Positions 9,750 to 17,543 of a stretch of DNA of 64,000 nt are shown here, piece after piece (the first letter of the stretch is position 1; every line of letters starts with the position of its first letter). The stretch is from Bryobacterales bacterium (GTDB lineage: Bacteria; Acidobacteriota; Terriglobia; Bryobacterales; Bryobacteraceae), in contig PMUP01000020.1 in assembly GCA_003166865.1 (NCBI GenBank), forward strand, positions 26,948-90,947, in the 5' to 3' direction. The notes beneath the pieces are model-generated. The model was not told the origin of the DNA. It worked only from the letters and a program-made list of their open reading frames with translations, and did not search any database. The translations under genes and the position numbers were made by a program.

Positions 9750-10537
9750 TACTCTCGACAAATGCCGCGCTCGCTGCTCTCGATGAACTTCACCAGATGC
9801 CGCGTATGCTCCGTGTCCAGCTCGGCCGTGATCCGCGCCAGTGCATCCTTCAGCTTCAGCCCGGACCGATACAGGATTCGGTACGCCGACTTGAGAGCGC
9901 CAATCTCTTCGCCAGTGAATCCGGCGCGCTTCAGTCCCACCACGTTCAACCCATTCGGCCGCGCGTTGAAAGCGGTGTACAGGAAAAACGGCGGAATATC
10001 CAGGTTCACGCGCGAATTGCCACCGATCATCGCCAGCCGCCCGACCTTCGAGTATTGGTGAATCACCACGCCGCCCGAGATGAACGCCTGATCCTCCACG
10101 TGCACGTGGCCAGCCACCAACGCGCAGCTCGCGATCACGCAATTGTTTCCGATCACGCAATTATGCGCGATGTGCCCGGAGCTCATGATGTAGTTGTCAT
10201 TGCCGATCGTGGTAACGCTCTCCGGCTCGGTGCCGCGCGAAATAGTATAGTGCTCGCGGATGATGTTGCCGTCGCCGATTCGCAAGTAGCTGCGCTGGCC
10301 GGTGAAGTTTTTGTCAAACGGATCGGTCCCCAGCACCGTGCCGGCCGAGATCTCGTTGCGCTCGCCGAGGGTGGTCCAGCGCTTCACGAAAACGTACGGT
10401 TCCAGGCGGCAGGACGCTCCGATCACCACATCCTCTTCGACGATCGCGTACTCGCCAATGTTGGCCAGCGGTCCGATGCGCGCTTGCGGATGAACGCGCG
10501 CGGTGGGAGCCAGGGTGGCCGACGGATCAACTGGCAT
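9749..10537 (-). CDS. lpxA: UDP-N-acetylglucosamine acyltransferase LpxA
   Basis: LpxA carries out the first step of lipid A synthesis, 3-O-acylation of UDP-GlcNAc by hydroxyacyl-ACP. The 262-residue protein is a left-handed beta helix of hexapeptide repeats, with the histidine-bearing segment SSGHIAHNCVIGNNC near residue 120. It ends with a helical C-terminal domain beginning FNARPNGLNVVGLKRAGF, typical of LpxA. It implies an outer membrane with lipopolysaccharide. Instead of an lpxD-fabZ-lpxA-lpxB cluster, it is divergent from lpxD with 23 bp between start codons and is followed by an AlkD-like gene. Confidence 0.95.
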   Translation of the reverse strand: MPVDPSATLAPTARVHPQARIGPLANIGEYAIVEEDVVIGASCRLEPYVFVKRWTTLGERNEISAGTVLGTDPFDKNFTGQRSYLRIGDGNIIREHYTISRGTEPESVTTIGNDNYIMSSGHIAHNCVIGNNCVIASCALVAGHVHVEDQAFISGGVVIHQYSKVGRLAMIGGNSRVNLDIPPFFLYTAFNARPNGLNVVGLKRAGFTGEEIGALKSAYRILYRSGLKLKDALARITAELDTEHTRHLVKFIESSERGICRE

Positions 10538-10560
10538 AACTTTGTATCATACAAGGGTGA

Positions 10561-11592
10561 ATGGGAGAAGCCGTGCGCGTCGATGAAATCGCCAGGCATT
10601 TGAAGGCCGGCTTTGAAGGCGCCGGCGATCTCGAAATTATCGGCGTCGCGCCACTGGAATCCGCCGGGCCGAGCGAGATTGCTTTTATCGGCAGCCGGAA
10701 AGCGGCCGCGCATGCCGATCGGTCGAGCGCGGGCTGCCTGTTGGTAACCCACGAATTCCCCGCGGGCCGGACCGTGATTCGCGTTGACGATCCGCGCGGC
10801 GGCTTGGCCAGCGTCATCGCGCTGCTCTATCCGCGGCCGCCGCTTACTCCGGGCGCGCATCCCACGGCGGTGATCGCGCTGGACGCCGAGATCGCAACAT
10901 CCGCCGCCATCGGAGCGCACGCGGTGATCGGCGCTGGAGTCCGAATAGGCGAGCGCACCAGTATCGGCGCAAGTTGCAGCATCGGAGCTGGCGCGCGCAT
11001 TGGCGCCGATTGCATGCTGCACCCGCACGTCACCATCTACGAACACGTCAGCATTGGCGATCGCGCCGTGCTGCACTCCGGTTGCGTGCTCGGAGCCGAT
11101 GGCTTCGGATTCGTGCGCGGCCCGGACGGCTATCGGAAGTTCCCGCAGATCGGGCGCGTGGAGATTGGCGCTGACGTCGAGATCGGCGCCAATTCCTGCA
11201 TCGATCGCGCCGCGCTCGGCGTCACGCGCATTGGAGACGGCGTCAAGCTCGACAACCTGGTGCACATCGGGCACAACTGCAGTATCGGGCGGCATGTCGT
11301 GATTGCCGCGCAGACCGGGCTCTCGGGCGGTGTCGTGGTGGAAGATTACGCGGTGATTGGCGGACAAGTTGGAATTGGAGACAAGGCGCGCATAGAAACC
11401 GGCGCGGTTCTCGGTTCCGGCTGCGGAATCCTCACGTCCAAGATCGTTCGCAAGGGCCAAGTAGTGTGGGGAACTCCCGCGCGCCCGCTCAAAGAACACC
11501 TGGAGCAATTGGCGAGCCTGTCGCGCCTGCCGAAGCTTCGCAAGGAGATTGCGGAGTTGGAAAAACGGCTGCGCGATCGCGAGACTGGCTGA
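10561..11592 (+). CDS. lpxD: UDP-3-O-(3-hydroxyacyl)glucosamine N-acyltransferase LpxD
   Basis: LpxD adds the second hydroxyacyl chain, at N2, in lipid A synthesis. The 343-residue protein has the N-terminal uridine-binding domain (EIIGVAPLESAGPSEIAFIG) and a long hexapeptide-repeat beta helix. Conserved segments include GADGFGFVRGPDGYRKFPQ and VHIGHNCSIGRHVVIAAQTG, with a charged C-terminal helix (LEQLASLSRLPKLRKEIAEL). ATG 10561 is used here; GTG 10573 has a slightly better purine-rich upstream stretch and is an alternative. The gene is divergent from lpxA. Confidence 0.95.
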   Translation: MGEAVRVDEIARHLKAGFEGAGDLEIIGVAPLESAGPSEIAFIGSRKAAAHADRSSAGCLLVTHEFPAGRTVIRVDDPRGGLASVIALLYPRPPLTPGAHPTAVIALDAEIATSAAIGAHAVIGAGVRIGERTSIGASCSIGAGARIGADCMLHPHVTIYEHVSIGDRAVLHSGCVLGADGFGFVRGPDGYRKFPQIGRVEIGADVEIGANSCIDRAALGVTRIGDGVKLDNLVHIGHNCSIGRHVVIAAQTGLSGGVVVEDYAVIGGQVGIGDKARIETGAVLGSGCGILTSKIVRKGQVVWGTPARPLKEHLEQLASLSRLPKLRKEIAELEKRLRDRETG

Positions 11593-11611
11593 GTTTTTCT
11601 AGCTGAAGCCG

Positions 11612-11920
11612 CTACCGCGCGCCCGTAGTGTGCACTCGCACGTATGGTTTACGCACCATGCCGGCGCGCCGTTCCAGGATTGCGTTGGCTTCCTCCACCA
11701 AACGCTGGAGGTGCGTCATGTGCAGCCTGGCCTGAACCTGCCCAGCCGGCAGGGTCATCTCCAGATAGTAGGCGATCGCCTCAATGGAACTCAGCGGCTG
11801 GCGCAACTCGTGAACCAACTCACGCAATCGCTCGTCGGGCGACGCAGCGGGCAAGGGAGCCTCTATGGAATGAGAACTTTTGGAGAGAACCGCGACAGCA
11901 GCAGACATCGTGTTTGGCAT
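11612..11920 (-). CDS. Stand-alone histidine-kinase phosphoacceptor (HisKA-like) protein
   Basis: The protein has 102 residues. After a variable first 28 residues comes DERLRELVHELRQPLSSIEAI, an H-box with the conserved His-Glu-Leu-Arg-Gln-Pro-Leu pattern of HisKA dimerisation domains (His at about residue 37). A second amphipathic helix follows (QARLHMTHLQRLVEEANAILERR). There is no ATPase domain in the protein or downstream; the next gene on this side is convergent lpxD. It could be a phosphotransfer intermediate, an inhibitor that dimerises with kinases, or the remnant of a kinase. An inverted repeat sits just upstream (11932-11965). Confidence that it is coding is fair; the role is open. 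Confidence 0.6.
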   Translation of the reverse strand: MPNTMSAAVAVLSKSSHSIEAPLPAASPDERLRELVHELRQPLSSIEAIAYYLEMTLPAGQVQARLHMTHLQRLVEEANAILERRAGMVRKPYVRVHTTGAR

Positions 11921-11931
11921 TCCCTTTCGTT

Positions 11932-11965
11932 ATGCTCACAGAACAACCCCTGAACCAGTGAGCAT
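11932..11965. promoter_or_regulatory. 8-bp inverted repeat upstream of the phosphoacceptor gene
   Basis: ATGCTCAC (11932-11939) and GTGAGCAT (11958-11965) are perfect complements 18 bases apart. The pair lies 11-45 bp upstream of the minus-strand start at 11920, where an operator or a leader hairpin would sit. No regulator can be assigned. Confidence 0.35.
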
Positions 11966-12060
11966 GACCATCACGCTAAATGGGGGAAATCGTTTTATAC
12001 CGCTAAACTCGTGCGCACGTCAAGAGAATCTTTTAGAAAACTCTCTTTGGCTCCCGATCG

Positions 12061-12762
12061 TCATTTGGGCGACACCAAACGTGCGATCCCAAATGCCGCC
12101 GCGGCGGCCAACCCCCCGATCAGTGCCGTCCGGGCGGCGCTCGATCCGGGAGGCATTCCGGTATAATGCCCTTTCACCGCGCCAAATGCGGCCAGCGCGA
12201 TGATTGTCGCGATCACCGAAGCGATCAGCGCCGCGTAAGCCGAGCTCATTAACATGTAAGGAGCCAGCGGAATCAAACCGCCCGCGATGTACGCTCCAGC
12301 GATGGTACTCGCACTGCGCAGAGCGCGTTTTGGGTCCGGCTGCTCCAGGCCCAACTCGAAGCGCATCATGAAATCGATCCACTGTTTGGGCCGCAGCCGC
12401 AGTGAGTCGACGATCGGAACGGCCTCGGCGTGCGTCAGCCCGTACATCTCGAAGACTTCCAGCACCTCGCGTGCCTCCTCGTCGGGAATCTCTTCCACCT
12501 CGCGCTGCTCGCGCCGCAACTCACTCGCGTAATGATCGGCGTCGTTCCTGGCCGCCAGGTATCCGCCCAGACCCATGGCGATGGAGCCCGCCGCGATCTC
12601 GGCAAGTCCCGCGACGACGATGATGCGCGTGGTGGTGTCCGCGCCGGACAATCCGGCCGCCAGCGCGAAAGGAACGGTGAGTCCATCGGCCATCCCTATA
12701 ACGACGTCGCGTACGAATTCTGAAGCAGTGAAGTGCGATTCAACGTGCGGCGTTTGCGGCAT
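12061..12762 (-). CDS. VIT1/CCC1-family metal ion transporter
   Basis: The protein has 233 residues and resembles vacuolar iron transporter-type Fe2+/Mn2+ carriers. TM1 carries the family signature VRDVVIGMADGLTVPFALAAG. TM2 is IAAGSIAMGLGGYLAARND, and a long acidic cytoplasmic metal-binding-domain segment follows (ELRREQREVEEIPDEEAREV). Three more hydrophobic segments close the protein, including GAYIAGGLIPLAPYMLM. In bacteria it probably exports or sequesters iron or manganese. Its start overlaps the end of uvrA by 23 bp on the same strand, so it is probably read from uvrA mRNA. Confidence 0.88.
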   Translation of the reverse strand: MPQTPHVESHFTASEFVRDVVIGMADGLTVPFALAAGLSGADTTTRIIVVAGLAEIAAGSIAMGLGGYLAARNDADHYASELRREQREVEEIPDEEAREVLEVFEMYGLTHAEAVPIVDSLRLRPKQWIDFMMRFELGLEQPDPKRALRSASTIAGAYIAGGLIPLAPYMLMSSAYAALIASVIATIIALAAFGAVKGHYTGMPPGSSAARTALIGGLAAAAAFGIARLVSPK

Positions 12763-15547
12763 ATTTCTTCAAGTATCGTCCAGTATAGGAATTCCGGGCC
12801 GCCGCAATTTGCTCGGGAGTACCCTCGGCCACGATCTGCCCGCCGCGTTCGCCGCCCTCGGGTCCCAGATCGATCACCCAATCGGCGCTGCGGATCACGT
12901 CCAGGTTGTGCTCGATGATCAGCACGCTGCCGCCGCTGTCGATCAATCGTTGGAACGCCGCCAACAGCTTCGCGATGTCATCGAAGTGCAGACCGGTGGT
13001 CGGCTCATCGAATATGAACAGCGTTCCGCCGCAGGATGCCAGTGCCAGGTGAGCCGCCAGCTTCACGCGCTGTGCCTCGCCTCCGCTCAAGGTGGTGGCG
13101 GATTGTCCCAGGCGCAAATATCCCAAGCCGACGTCGGCCAGCACTTTCAGCCGGCCGTATAATCGCTTCGAGTCGTGGAAGAAGGACAGCGCCTCCGTCA
13201 CCGTTAATTGCAGGACTTCGTGAATGTTCAGCCCCTTATAGCGAATATCCAGAATGGCGCTCTTGAAGCGCGTGCCTTTGCACTCTTCACACAGCAGCTC
13301 CACGTCGGCCAGGAACTGCATTTCAACCGTCACTGTGCCGTCGCCCTGGCAATTCTCGCAGCGGCCGCCGGGGATGTTGAACGAAAAATGCCCGGCACTG
13401 TATCCGCGCTTTCTGGCCTCGGGCGTGGAAGCGAAGAGCTCGCGGATCAAGTCGAAAGCCTTGATATACGTCACCGGATTCGAGCGCGGAGTTCGGCCAA
13501 TGGGCGACTGATCCACCAGCACCACCTCGCGCACCAGCTCCGCCTTCTCTACCCTGCGGCACGTGATCTTCTCGGCCTTCTGTTGCTGATCCTCATCGAA
13601 GCCATCTTGGGCAGCCGCGTGCCGCAGCCGCTGCGTCAGCGACTGAAAGATCACGTCGTGCACCAGGGTCGATTTGCCCGATCCGGAAACGCCCGTCACC
13701 GCAACCATCAGGTCCAACGGAATCGCGACGTCGATGCCCTTCAGATTGTGGGCGCGAGCGCCGAAAAACTTCACGACTCGCTTGGGGTTGACAGATCTGG
13801 GCGCGCCCGAAGTAGCCGCGCGAAGGTCGCCGCGCAAATATCGCGACGTCAGCGAGGCCGCGCCATCCGCTGCAATCTTGCCGTACGATCCTTCGAACAC
13901 GATCTCGCCGCCAAGTTCGCCCGCCCCCGGCCCCATATCGATAATGTGGTCAGCCGCGCGCATCACGTCGGCATCGTGCTCCACAACCACAATGGTGTTG
14001 CCCAAGTCGCGCAGCTCTTCTAAGATCCGAATCAGCCGTCCGGTATCGCGCGAGTGCAAGCCGATGGACGGCTCGTCCAGCACATAGCACGCGCCCACCA
14101 ACCGAGACCCAAGACAGGTCGCAAGCTGTATACGCTGCGCCTCGCCGCCCGACAGAGTGGAAGACAGGCGGTCCAGCGTGAGATAGTCCAGACCGACGTC
14201 GTTCAGGAACTTGAGCCGTTGCCGGACCTCCACCAGGATCTTGTCGGCGATAGCCGATTCCTCGGGCGACAGCTCCAGCGACTGAAAGAATTCGTAAGCG
14301 TGCTCGATATTCAACTTGACCAGATCCGCGATCGTCCTCCCCGCGATGCGCACGTTCAGCGCGTCGGCGCGCAGCCGCGAACCCCCGCAGTCCGGACATT
14401 CGGCATAGCCCCGGTAGCGGCTCAGGAACACGCGCACATGCACCTTGTACTTCTTCGCTTCCACCTCCGCGAAGAAATCGTGAATCGCCTTCACTACCAG
14501 CGCCTGCTCTTCGGACTTGAGATCGGCGTACGGCACGTTCCACCGCAGCTTGGCGCGCGAGGACTTTTTGAAGTGGCCGCCATACCATTGGTATTGTGGC
14601 TTGGTCCAAGGATCGACTGCGCCTTCATCGAGCGTGAGGCCGGCGTTCGGGATCACCAGGTCCATATCGTAGTCGACGGTGTTGCCGAAGCCCTGGCAGC
14701 GGGGGCAGGCGCCCATGGGATTGTTGAAACTGAAGAGGCTGGGCTCCGGTGTCGCCAGCTCAATCCCGCAACGCTTGCAAGCGAATTTCTCGCTGAATCG
14801 CAAAGTGGCGGGAGGCGGATTTTGCGGCGTGGCTTCCTCGAAAATCACCTCGCCGGATTCGCGATAACAGATTTCCGTGGTGTCCACGATGCGCTGGTGC
14901 AGCTCGGGCGCAATGACGAAGCGGTCCACCAAAATGAACACCGGCCGGCTGAAATCGATATCCAGCAAGGATTCGGGAGTCGAGAATTCGAATACCCGGT
15001 CGTTCTGATAGAGCCGGTTGAAGCCTTTCTTGCGGAGCTCAAACAAGTGATCGCGCAGCGCCTCCGTAGTCGCGCCGCCGCGCACTGGAAAGAGCGCATA
15101 CCAGCGCGAACCTTCCGGCTGCTGGAGCATCCGCTGCGCAACTTGATCCACCGTGTCGCGCACCACTTGATCGCCGCACTTGGGACAATAGCTGCGGCCG
15201 GCCCGCGCGTAAAGCAGCCGCAGGTAATCGTAAATCTCGGTCGACGTCGCCACTGTCGAGCGCGGATTGCGCGTCGTGTTCTTTTGCCGGATCGCGATCG
15301 GCGGCGCGATTCCCGCGATCTCGTCCACGTCCGGCTTCTCCATGCGCTCCAGAAACTGCCGCGCATAAGACGAGAGCGATTCCACGTAGCGCCGCTGGCC
15401 CTCGGCGTACACGGTGTCGAACACCAGCGACGACTTGCCGGAACCGGAAACACCCGTCACCACCGTCAGCAGATTGTGCGGGATCGCCAGCGAGACGTTC
15501 TTCAAATTGTGGACGCGCGCTCCACGGATAAGTATGGATTCTTCCAA
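12740..15547 (-). CDS. uvrA: Excinuclease ABC subunit A (UvrA)
   Basis: UvrA is the damage-recognition ATPase of nucleotide excision repair. The 935-residue protein has two ABC modules: Walker [13 protein letters not shown] at about 32-43 and [14 protein letters not shown] near 645, with signature motifs [12 protein letters not shown] and [12 protein letters not shown]. Zinc-binding cysteines are present (CPKCGD, CKRCGIE with [16 protein letters not shown] with CEECKGTRF). All key elements are intact. I see no convincing LexA-type operator in the 100 bp upstream. The reading frame on the opposite strand is a shadow. Confidence 0.98.
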   Translation of the reverse strand: MEESILIRGARVHNLKNVSLAIPHNLLTVVTGVSGSGKSSLVFDTVYAEGQRRYVESLSSYARQFLERMEKPDVDEIAGIAPPIAIRQKNTTRNPRSTVATSTEIYDYLRLLYARAGRSYCPKCGDQVVRDTVDQVAQRMLQQPEGSRWYALFPVRGGATTEALRDHLFELRKKGFNRLYQNDRVFEFSTPESLLDIDFSRPVFILVDRFVIAPELHQRIVDTTEICYRESGEVIFEEATPQNPPPATLRFSEKFACKRCGIELATPEPSLFSFNNPMGACPRCQGFGNTVDYDMDLVIPNAGLTLDEGAVDPWTKPQYQWYGGHFKKSSRAKLRWNVPYADLKSEEQALVVKAIHDFFAEVEAKKYKVHVRVFLSRYRGYAECPDCGGSRLRADALNVRIAGRTIADLVKLNIEHAYEFFQSLELSPEESAIADKILVEVRQRLKFLNDVGLDYLTLDRLSSTLSGGEAQRIQLATCLGSRLVGACYVLDEPSIGLHSRDTGRLIRILEELRDLGNTIVVVEHDADVMRAADHIIDMGPGAGELGGEIVFEGSYGKIAADGAASLTSRYLRGDLRAATSGAPRSVNPKRVVKFFGARAHNLKGIDVAIPLDLMVAVTGVSGSGKSTLVHDVIFQSLTQRLRHAAAQDGFDEDQQQKAEKITCRRVEKAELVREVVLVDQSPIGRTPRSNPVTYIKAFDLIRELFASTPEARKRGYSAGHFSFNIPGGRCENCQGDGTVTVEMQFLADVELLCEECKGTRFKSAILDIRYKGLNIHEVLQLTVTEALSFFHDSKRLYGRLKVLADVGLGYLRLGQSATTLSGGEAQRVKLAAHLALASCGGTLFIFDEPTTGLHFDDIAKLLAAFQRLIDSGGSVLIIEHNLDVIRSADWVIDLGPEGGERGGQIVAEGTPEQIAAARNSYTGRYLKKYAANAAR

Positions 15548-15658
15548 GGGATGTTTCGGGAGAGGAGGGCTACCCCGCCTGCTCCTTTGATTATCCCAGA
15601 TGCGTCAACGGGCTCGCCGACCTGCGCAGGATATTGCTCTGCGAGCGATAATGAATTA

Positions 15659-15979
15659 ATGCCGATGGTTCCGACCGGATATGTCCACCGAGGCCACCTG
15701 GACGCAATCGTCAAGGAGGCAGGCGCGCTCTTAGGGCCGGAGGTGTTGCATGTGGCGTACATGATAGGTCCCGATTCCACGGACGAGCCCTCCATATTCT
15801 TTCGAATCCTGCTCGCGGACGCGGCTATTCGCGAGGACATCATAGTAGACGTGACGCGTCGAATCGCGGACGTTCTCATGGATGCTGTACGCCCGTTAGA
15901 AGATTGGGGCTTACGTCCTTACTTCAACTACAGAAGCAAATCCGAGCAGGATCGCCATAGGGATCCTGATTTTGAATAG
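15659..15979 (+). CDS. Small partner protein of a HEPN gene, unknown family
   Basis: The protein has 106 residues from ATG 15659; ATG 15665 is an alternative. I do not recognise the family. Visible features are a hydrophobic strand segment EPSIFFRILLAD, a helical stretch EDIIVDVTRRIADVLMDAV and a C-terminal aromatic/charged motif WGLRPYFNYRSKSEQ. It lacks the GSxxxGxxxxxSDxD signature of MNT nucleotidyltransferases, the usual partner of HEPN proteins. Its stop codon directly abuts the ATG of the HEPN gene at 15980, so the two are almost certainly translated as a pair. The long upstream extension of the frame is antisense to uvrA and not real. Confidence 0.7.
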   Translation: MPMVPTGYVHRGHLDAIVKEAGALLGPEVLHVAYMIGPDSTDEPSIFFRILLADAAIREDIIVDVTRRIADVLMDAVRPLEDWGLRPYFNYRSKSEQDRHRDPDFE

Positions 15980-16387
15980 ATGGCGTACCACGACGACCTG
16001 CTAGCCCACGCGTTAGAGTTCGTCCACACATCCCCAACGACCCAACTTACCCTTCGGCGCGCTGTGTCAGGCGCGTATTATGCGGTCTTCCATTTCCTGA
16101 TCTCCGAGGCCACATCCAACTGGGAAAATGTTTTGTTGCGGACAGCGCTTGGTAGAGCGTATGAGCACGGCGTCATGAAGACAGCCTCCAACCGAATTCT
16201 GGACAAAAAGAAGTTTCCTTTTATGGGGGAAGACGCAACCGTTGTGAACAGCCTTCGATTCGTCGGTCGAACCTTCAGCGAGCTTCAAGAAGCTCGAGAG
16301 TTCGCGGATTATAATCTCACGAAGGATTTAGATCCCGCAGAAGCATTCGCGCAAGTCAAATCCGCCGAAAGAATCTTCCGTACGTAG
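15980..16387 (+). CDS. HEPN-domain protein (UPF0332-like)
   Basis: The protein has 135 residues, all helical. Near residues 27-39 it has RRAVSGAYYAVFH, the core of UPF0332-type HEPN proteins (an Arg before the AYYA-FH helix). A second helix carries SELQEAREFADYNL, and the C-terminal DPAEAFAQVKSAERIF resembles the family ending. HEPN domains are often RNases of toxin-antitoxin or defence modules, with an Rx4-6H catalytic motif. R-x(n)-H residues are present here (Arg27/28 and His39) but their spacing is longer than the strict motif, so RNase activity is uncertain. It starts on the base after the stop of the preceding small gene. Confidence 0.75.
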   Translation: MAYHDDLLAHALEFVHTSPTTQLTLRRAVSGAYYAVFHFLISEATSNWENVLLRTALGRAYEHGVMKTASNRILDKKKFPFMGEDATVVNSLRFVGRTFSELQEAREFADYNLTKDLDPAEAFAQVKSAERIFRT

Positions 16388-16484
16388 CCCTCGATACGCG
16401 GACAGCAAATCGCGCAAGCATATTTGGTATCGCTGCTCGTTAAGCGCACCTAGCGAAGAGGGTTTGGCGAACGCACGCCAGTGG

Positions 16485-17453
16485 CTAACGTATGAACTCG
16501 CGAATGTACTCGTTCACCAGCGCCGGCTTTTCGTGAATCACCCAGTGCGACCCATCCGGGATGCGCTTGATGGTGAGATCTGGCACGAATTTGTCCATGC
16601 CATCCAGGTTCCCCGTCAGCAACGCGGTGTCTTTTTCGCCCCAGATCACCAGCGTCGGAACCTTCACGATGAGACTCGCGGCATTCACTCCAAATGCCGC
16701 CCTGGATGGGGCAGGGGGCGCCGAAGCTTCACCTTCCTTCGGAGGCGCAGGCGGTCCCAGGTTGGCCGCCCGGTAATAATTCAAACCGCCGGTGAGCGCG
16801 CCGGGCTGGGACCACGCTGCGATGTACGCCTGCTTGTCTGCTTCCGTGAATACGCCGGATTTCAAACCGTCCCCGAGCACGCCATCCACAAGCCCTGCAT
16901 AGTTGTTGGCCGACAACTGCTGCTCAGCTTGTGCGCTGCGAAAGAACAGCATGTATTGGCTGGCCTTCTGTTGCGCGGGATTCTCGGCCAGCTCGCGCGC
17001 CAGCACCGCGGGATGCGGGCAATTGATGATGATCAGCTTTTCAAGGTACTCGGGATGCGCGATGGCGAAGCTCCACGCCACGCCGCCGCCCCAGTCGTGA
17101 CCCACGAGAATGAACTTCTTATAACCCAGATGCTCGGCCAGGGCGCGGACGTCTTCCACCAGGTCCTTCATCTGGTAATGGTCGACCCCGGCGGGCTTCT
17201 CGGAAAGATTGTAGCCGCGCATGTCCGGAGCCACCGCGCGATGGTCTTTGCCAAACTCCGGCAACTGGTCCTTCCACTCGTACCAGAATTCCGGAAAGCC
17301 GTGCAGGAACACGATCAACGGTCCCTTACCGGCGGTGACATAGTGAAGACGAACTCCATTCACTTTGGCAAATGCATGTTTTAATCCCGGCTTTTCCTTA
17401 GACAGGGCGCAGCAGGCAGCCGCGATGAGGACCAGCGCGATGCGATAGGGCAT
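16485..17453 (-). CDS. Alpha/beta-hydrolase, epoxide hydrolase-like, exported
   Basis: The protein has 322 residues. It begins with a signal-peptide-like stretch (IALVLIAAACCALS). The fold is classical: oxyanion motif HGFPEFWYEW, nucleophile elbow VGHDWGGG (Asp as nucleophile), a cap domain, a second acidic residue in WGEKDTALL and the catalytic His in DGSHWV. An aspartate nucleophile with HGFP points to the epoxide hydrolase/haloalkane dehalogenase group, epoxide hydrolase being more likely. A Pro/Ala-rich insert (GPPAPPKEGEASAPPAPS) interrupts the region before the acid residue. A strong terminator ends only 14 bases before the start codon. Confidence 0.85.
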   Translation of the reverse strand: MPYRIALVLIAAACCALSKEKPGLKHAFAKVNGVRLHYVTAGKGPLIVFLHGFPEFWYEWKDQLPEFGKDHRAVAPDMRGYNLSEKPAGVDHYQMKDLVEDVRALAEHLGYKKFILVGHDWGGGVAWSFAIAHPEYLEKLIIINCPHPAVLARELAENPAQQKASQYMLFFRSAQAEQQLSANNYAGLVDGVLGDGLKSGVFTEADKQAYIAAWSQPGALTGGLNYYRAANLGPPAPPKEGEASAPPAPSRAAFGVNAASLIVKVPTLVIWGEKDTALLTGNLDGMDKFVPDLTIKRIPDGSHWVIHEKPALVNEYIREFIR

Positions 17454-17466
17454 CTTTAAACGCTAA

Positions 17467-17513
17467 CAAAAAAACTCCGGGGCCGCTAAAAGACTGCGGG
17501 CGGCTCCCGGAGT
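17467..17513 (-). terminator. Rho-independent terminator after the degenerate-GGDEF gene
   Basis: Read on the minus strand, ACTCCGGG-A-GCCGC pairs with GCGGC-CCCGGAGT: 13 base pairs, one bulged base and a loop of about 13. Seven T residues follow immediately. It lies 30 bp past the stop of the gene at 17544-18578. Confidence 0.85.
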
Positions 17514-17543
17514 AACCCTGAGAAGGAAGTGGGTCAGACAGCC

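Noticed and set aside
9750..10160. Upstream extension of the AlkD-like frame
   Set aside because: It runs through lpxA in another frame and is Arg/Gly-rich; ATG 9749 with the TAATG overlap is the sensible start.
10423..11508. 361-codon minus-strand frame opposite lpxD
   Set aside because: It mirrors the hexapeptide-repeat coding sequence of lpxD and shows no family features.
12733..12918. Plus-strand 61-codon frame at the uvrA/VIT junction
   Set aside because: It is antisense to the overlapping 3' end of uvrA and the start of the transporter and has Arg/Pro-rich shadow composition.
14054..15658. Long plus-strand frame (over 500 codons) antisense to uvrA
   Set aside because: It lies wholly opposite uvrA, whose motifs are unmistakable, and its translation is His/Arg/Gln-rich without any domain. 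Only its last 106 codons (from 15659) look like a gene.
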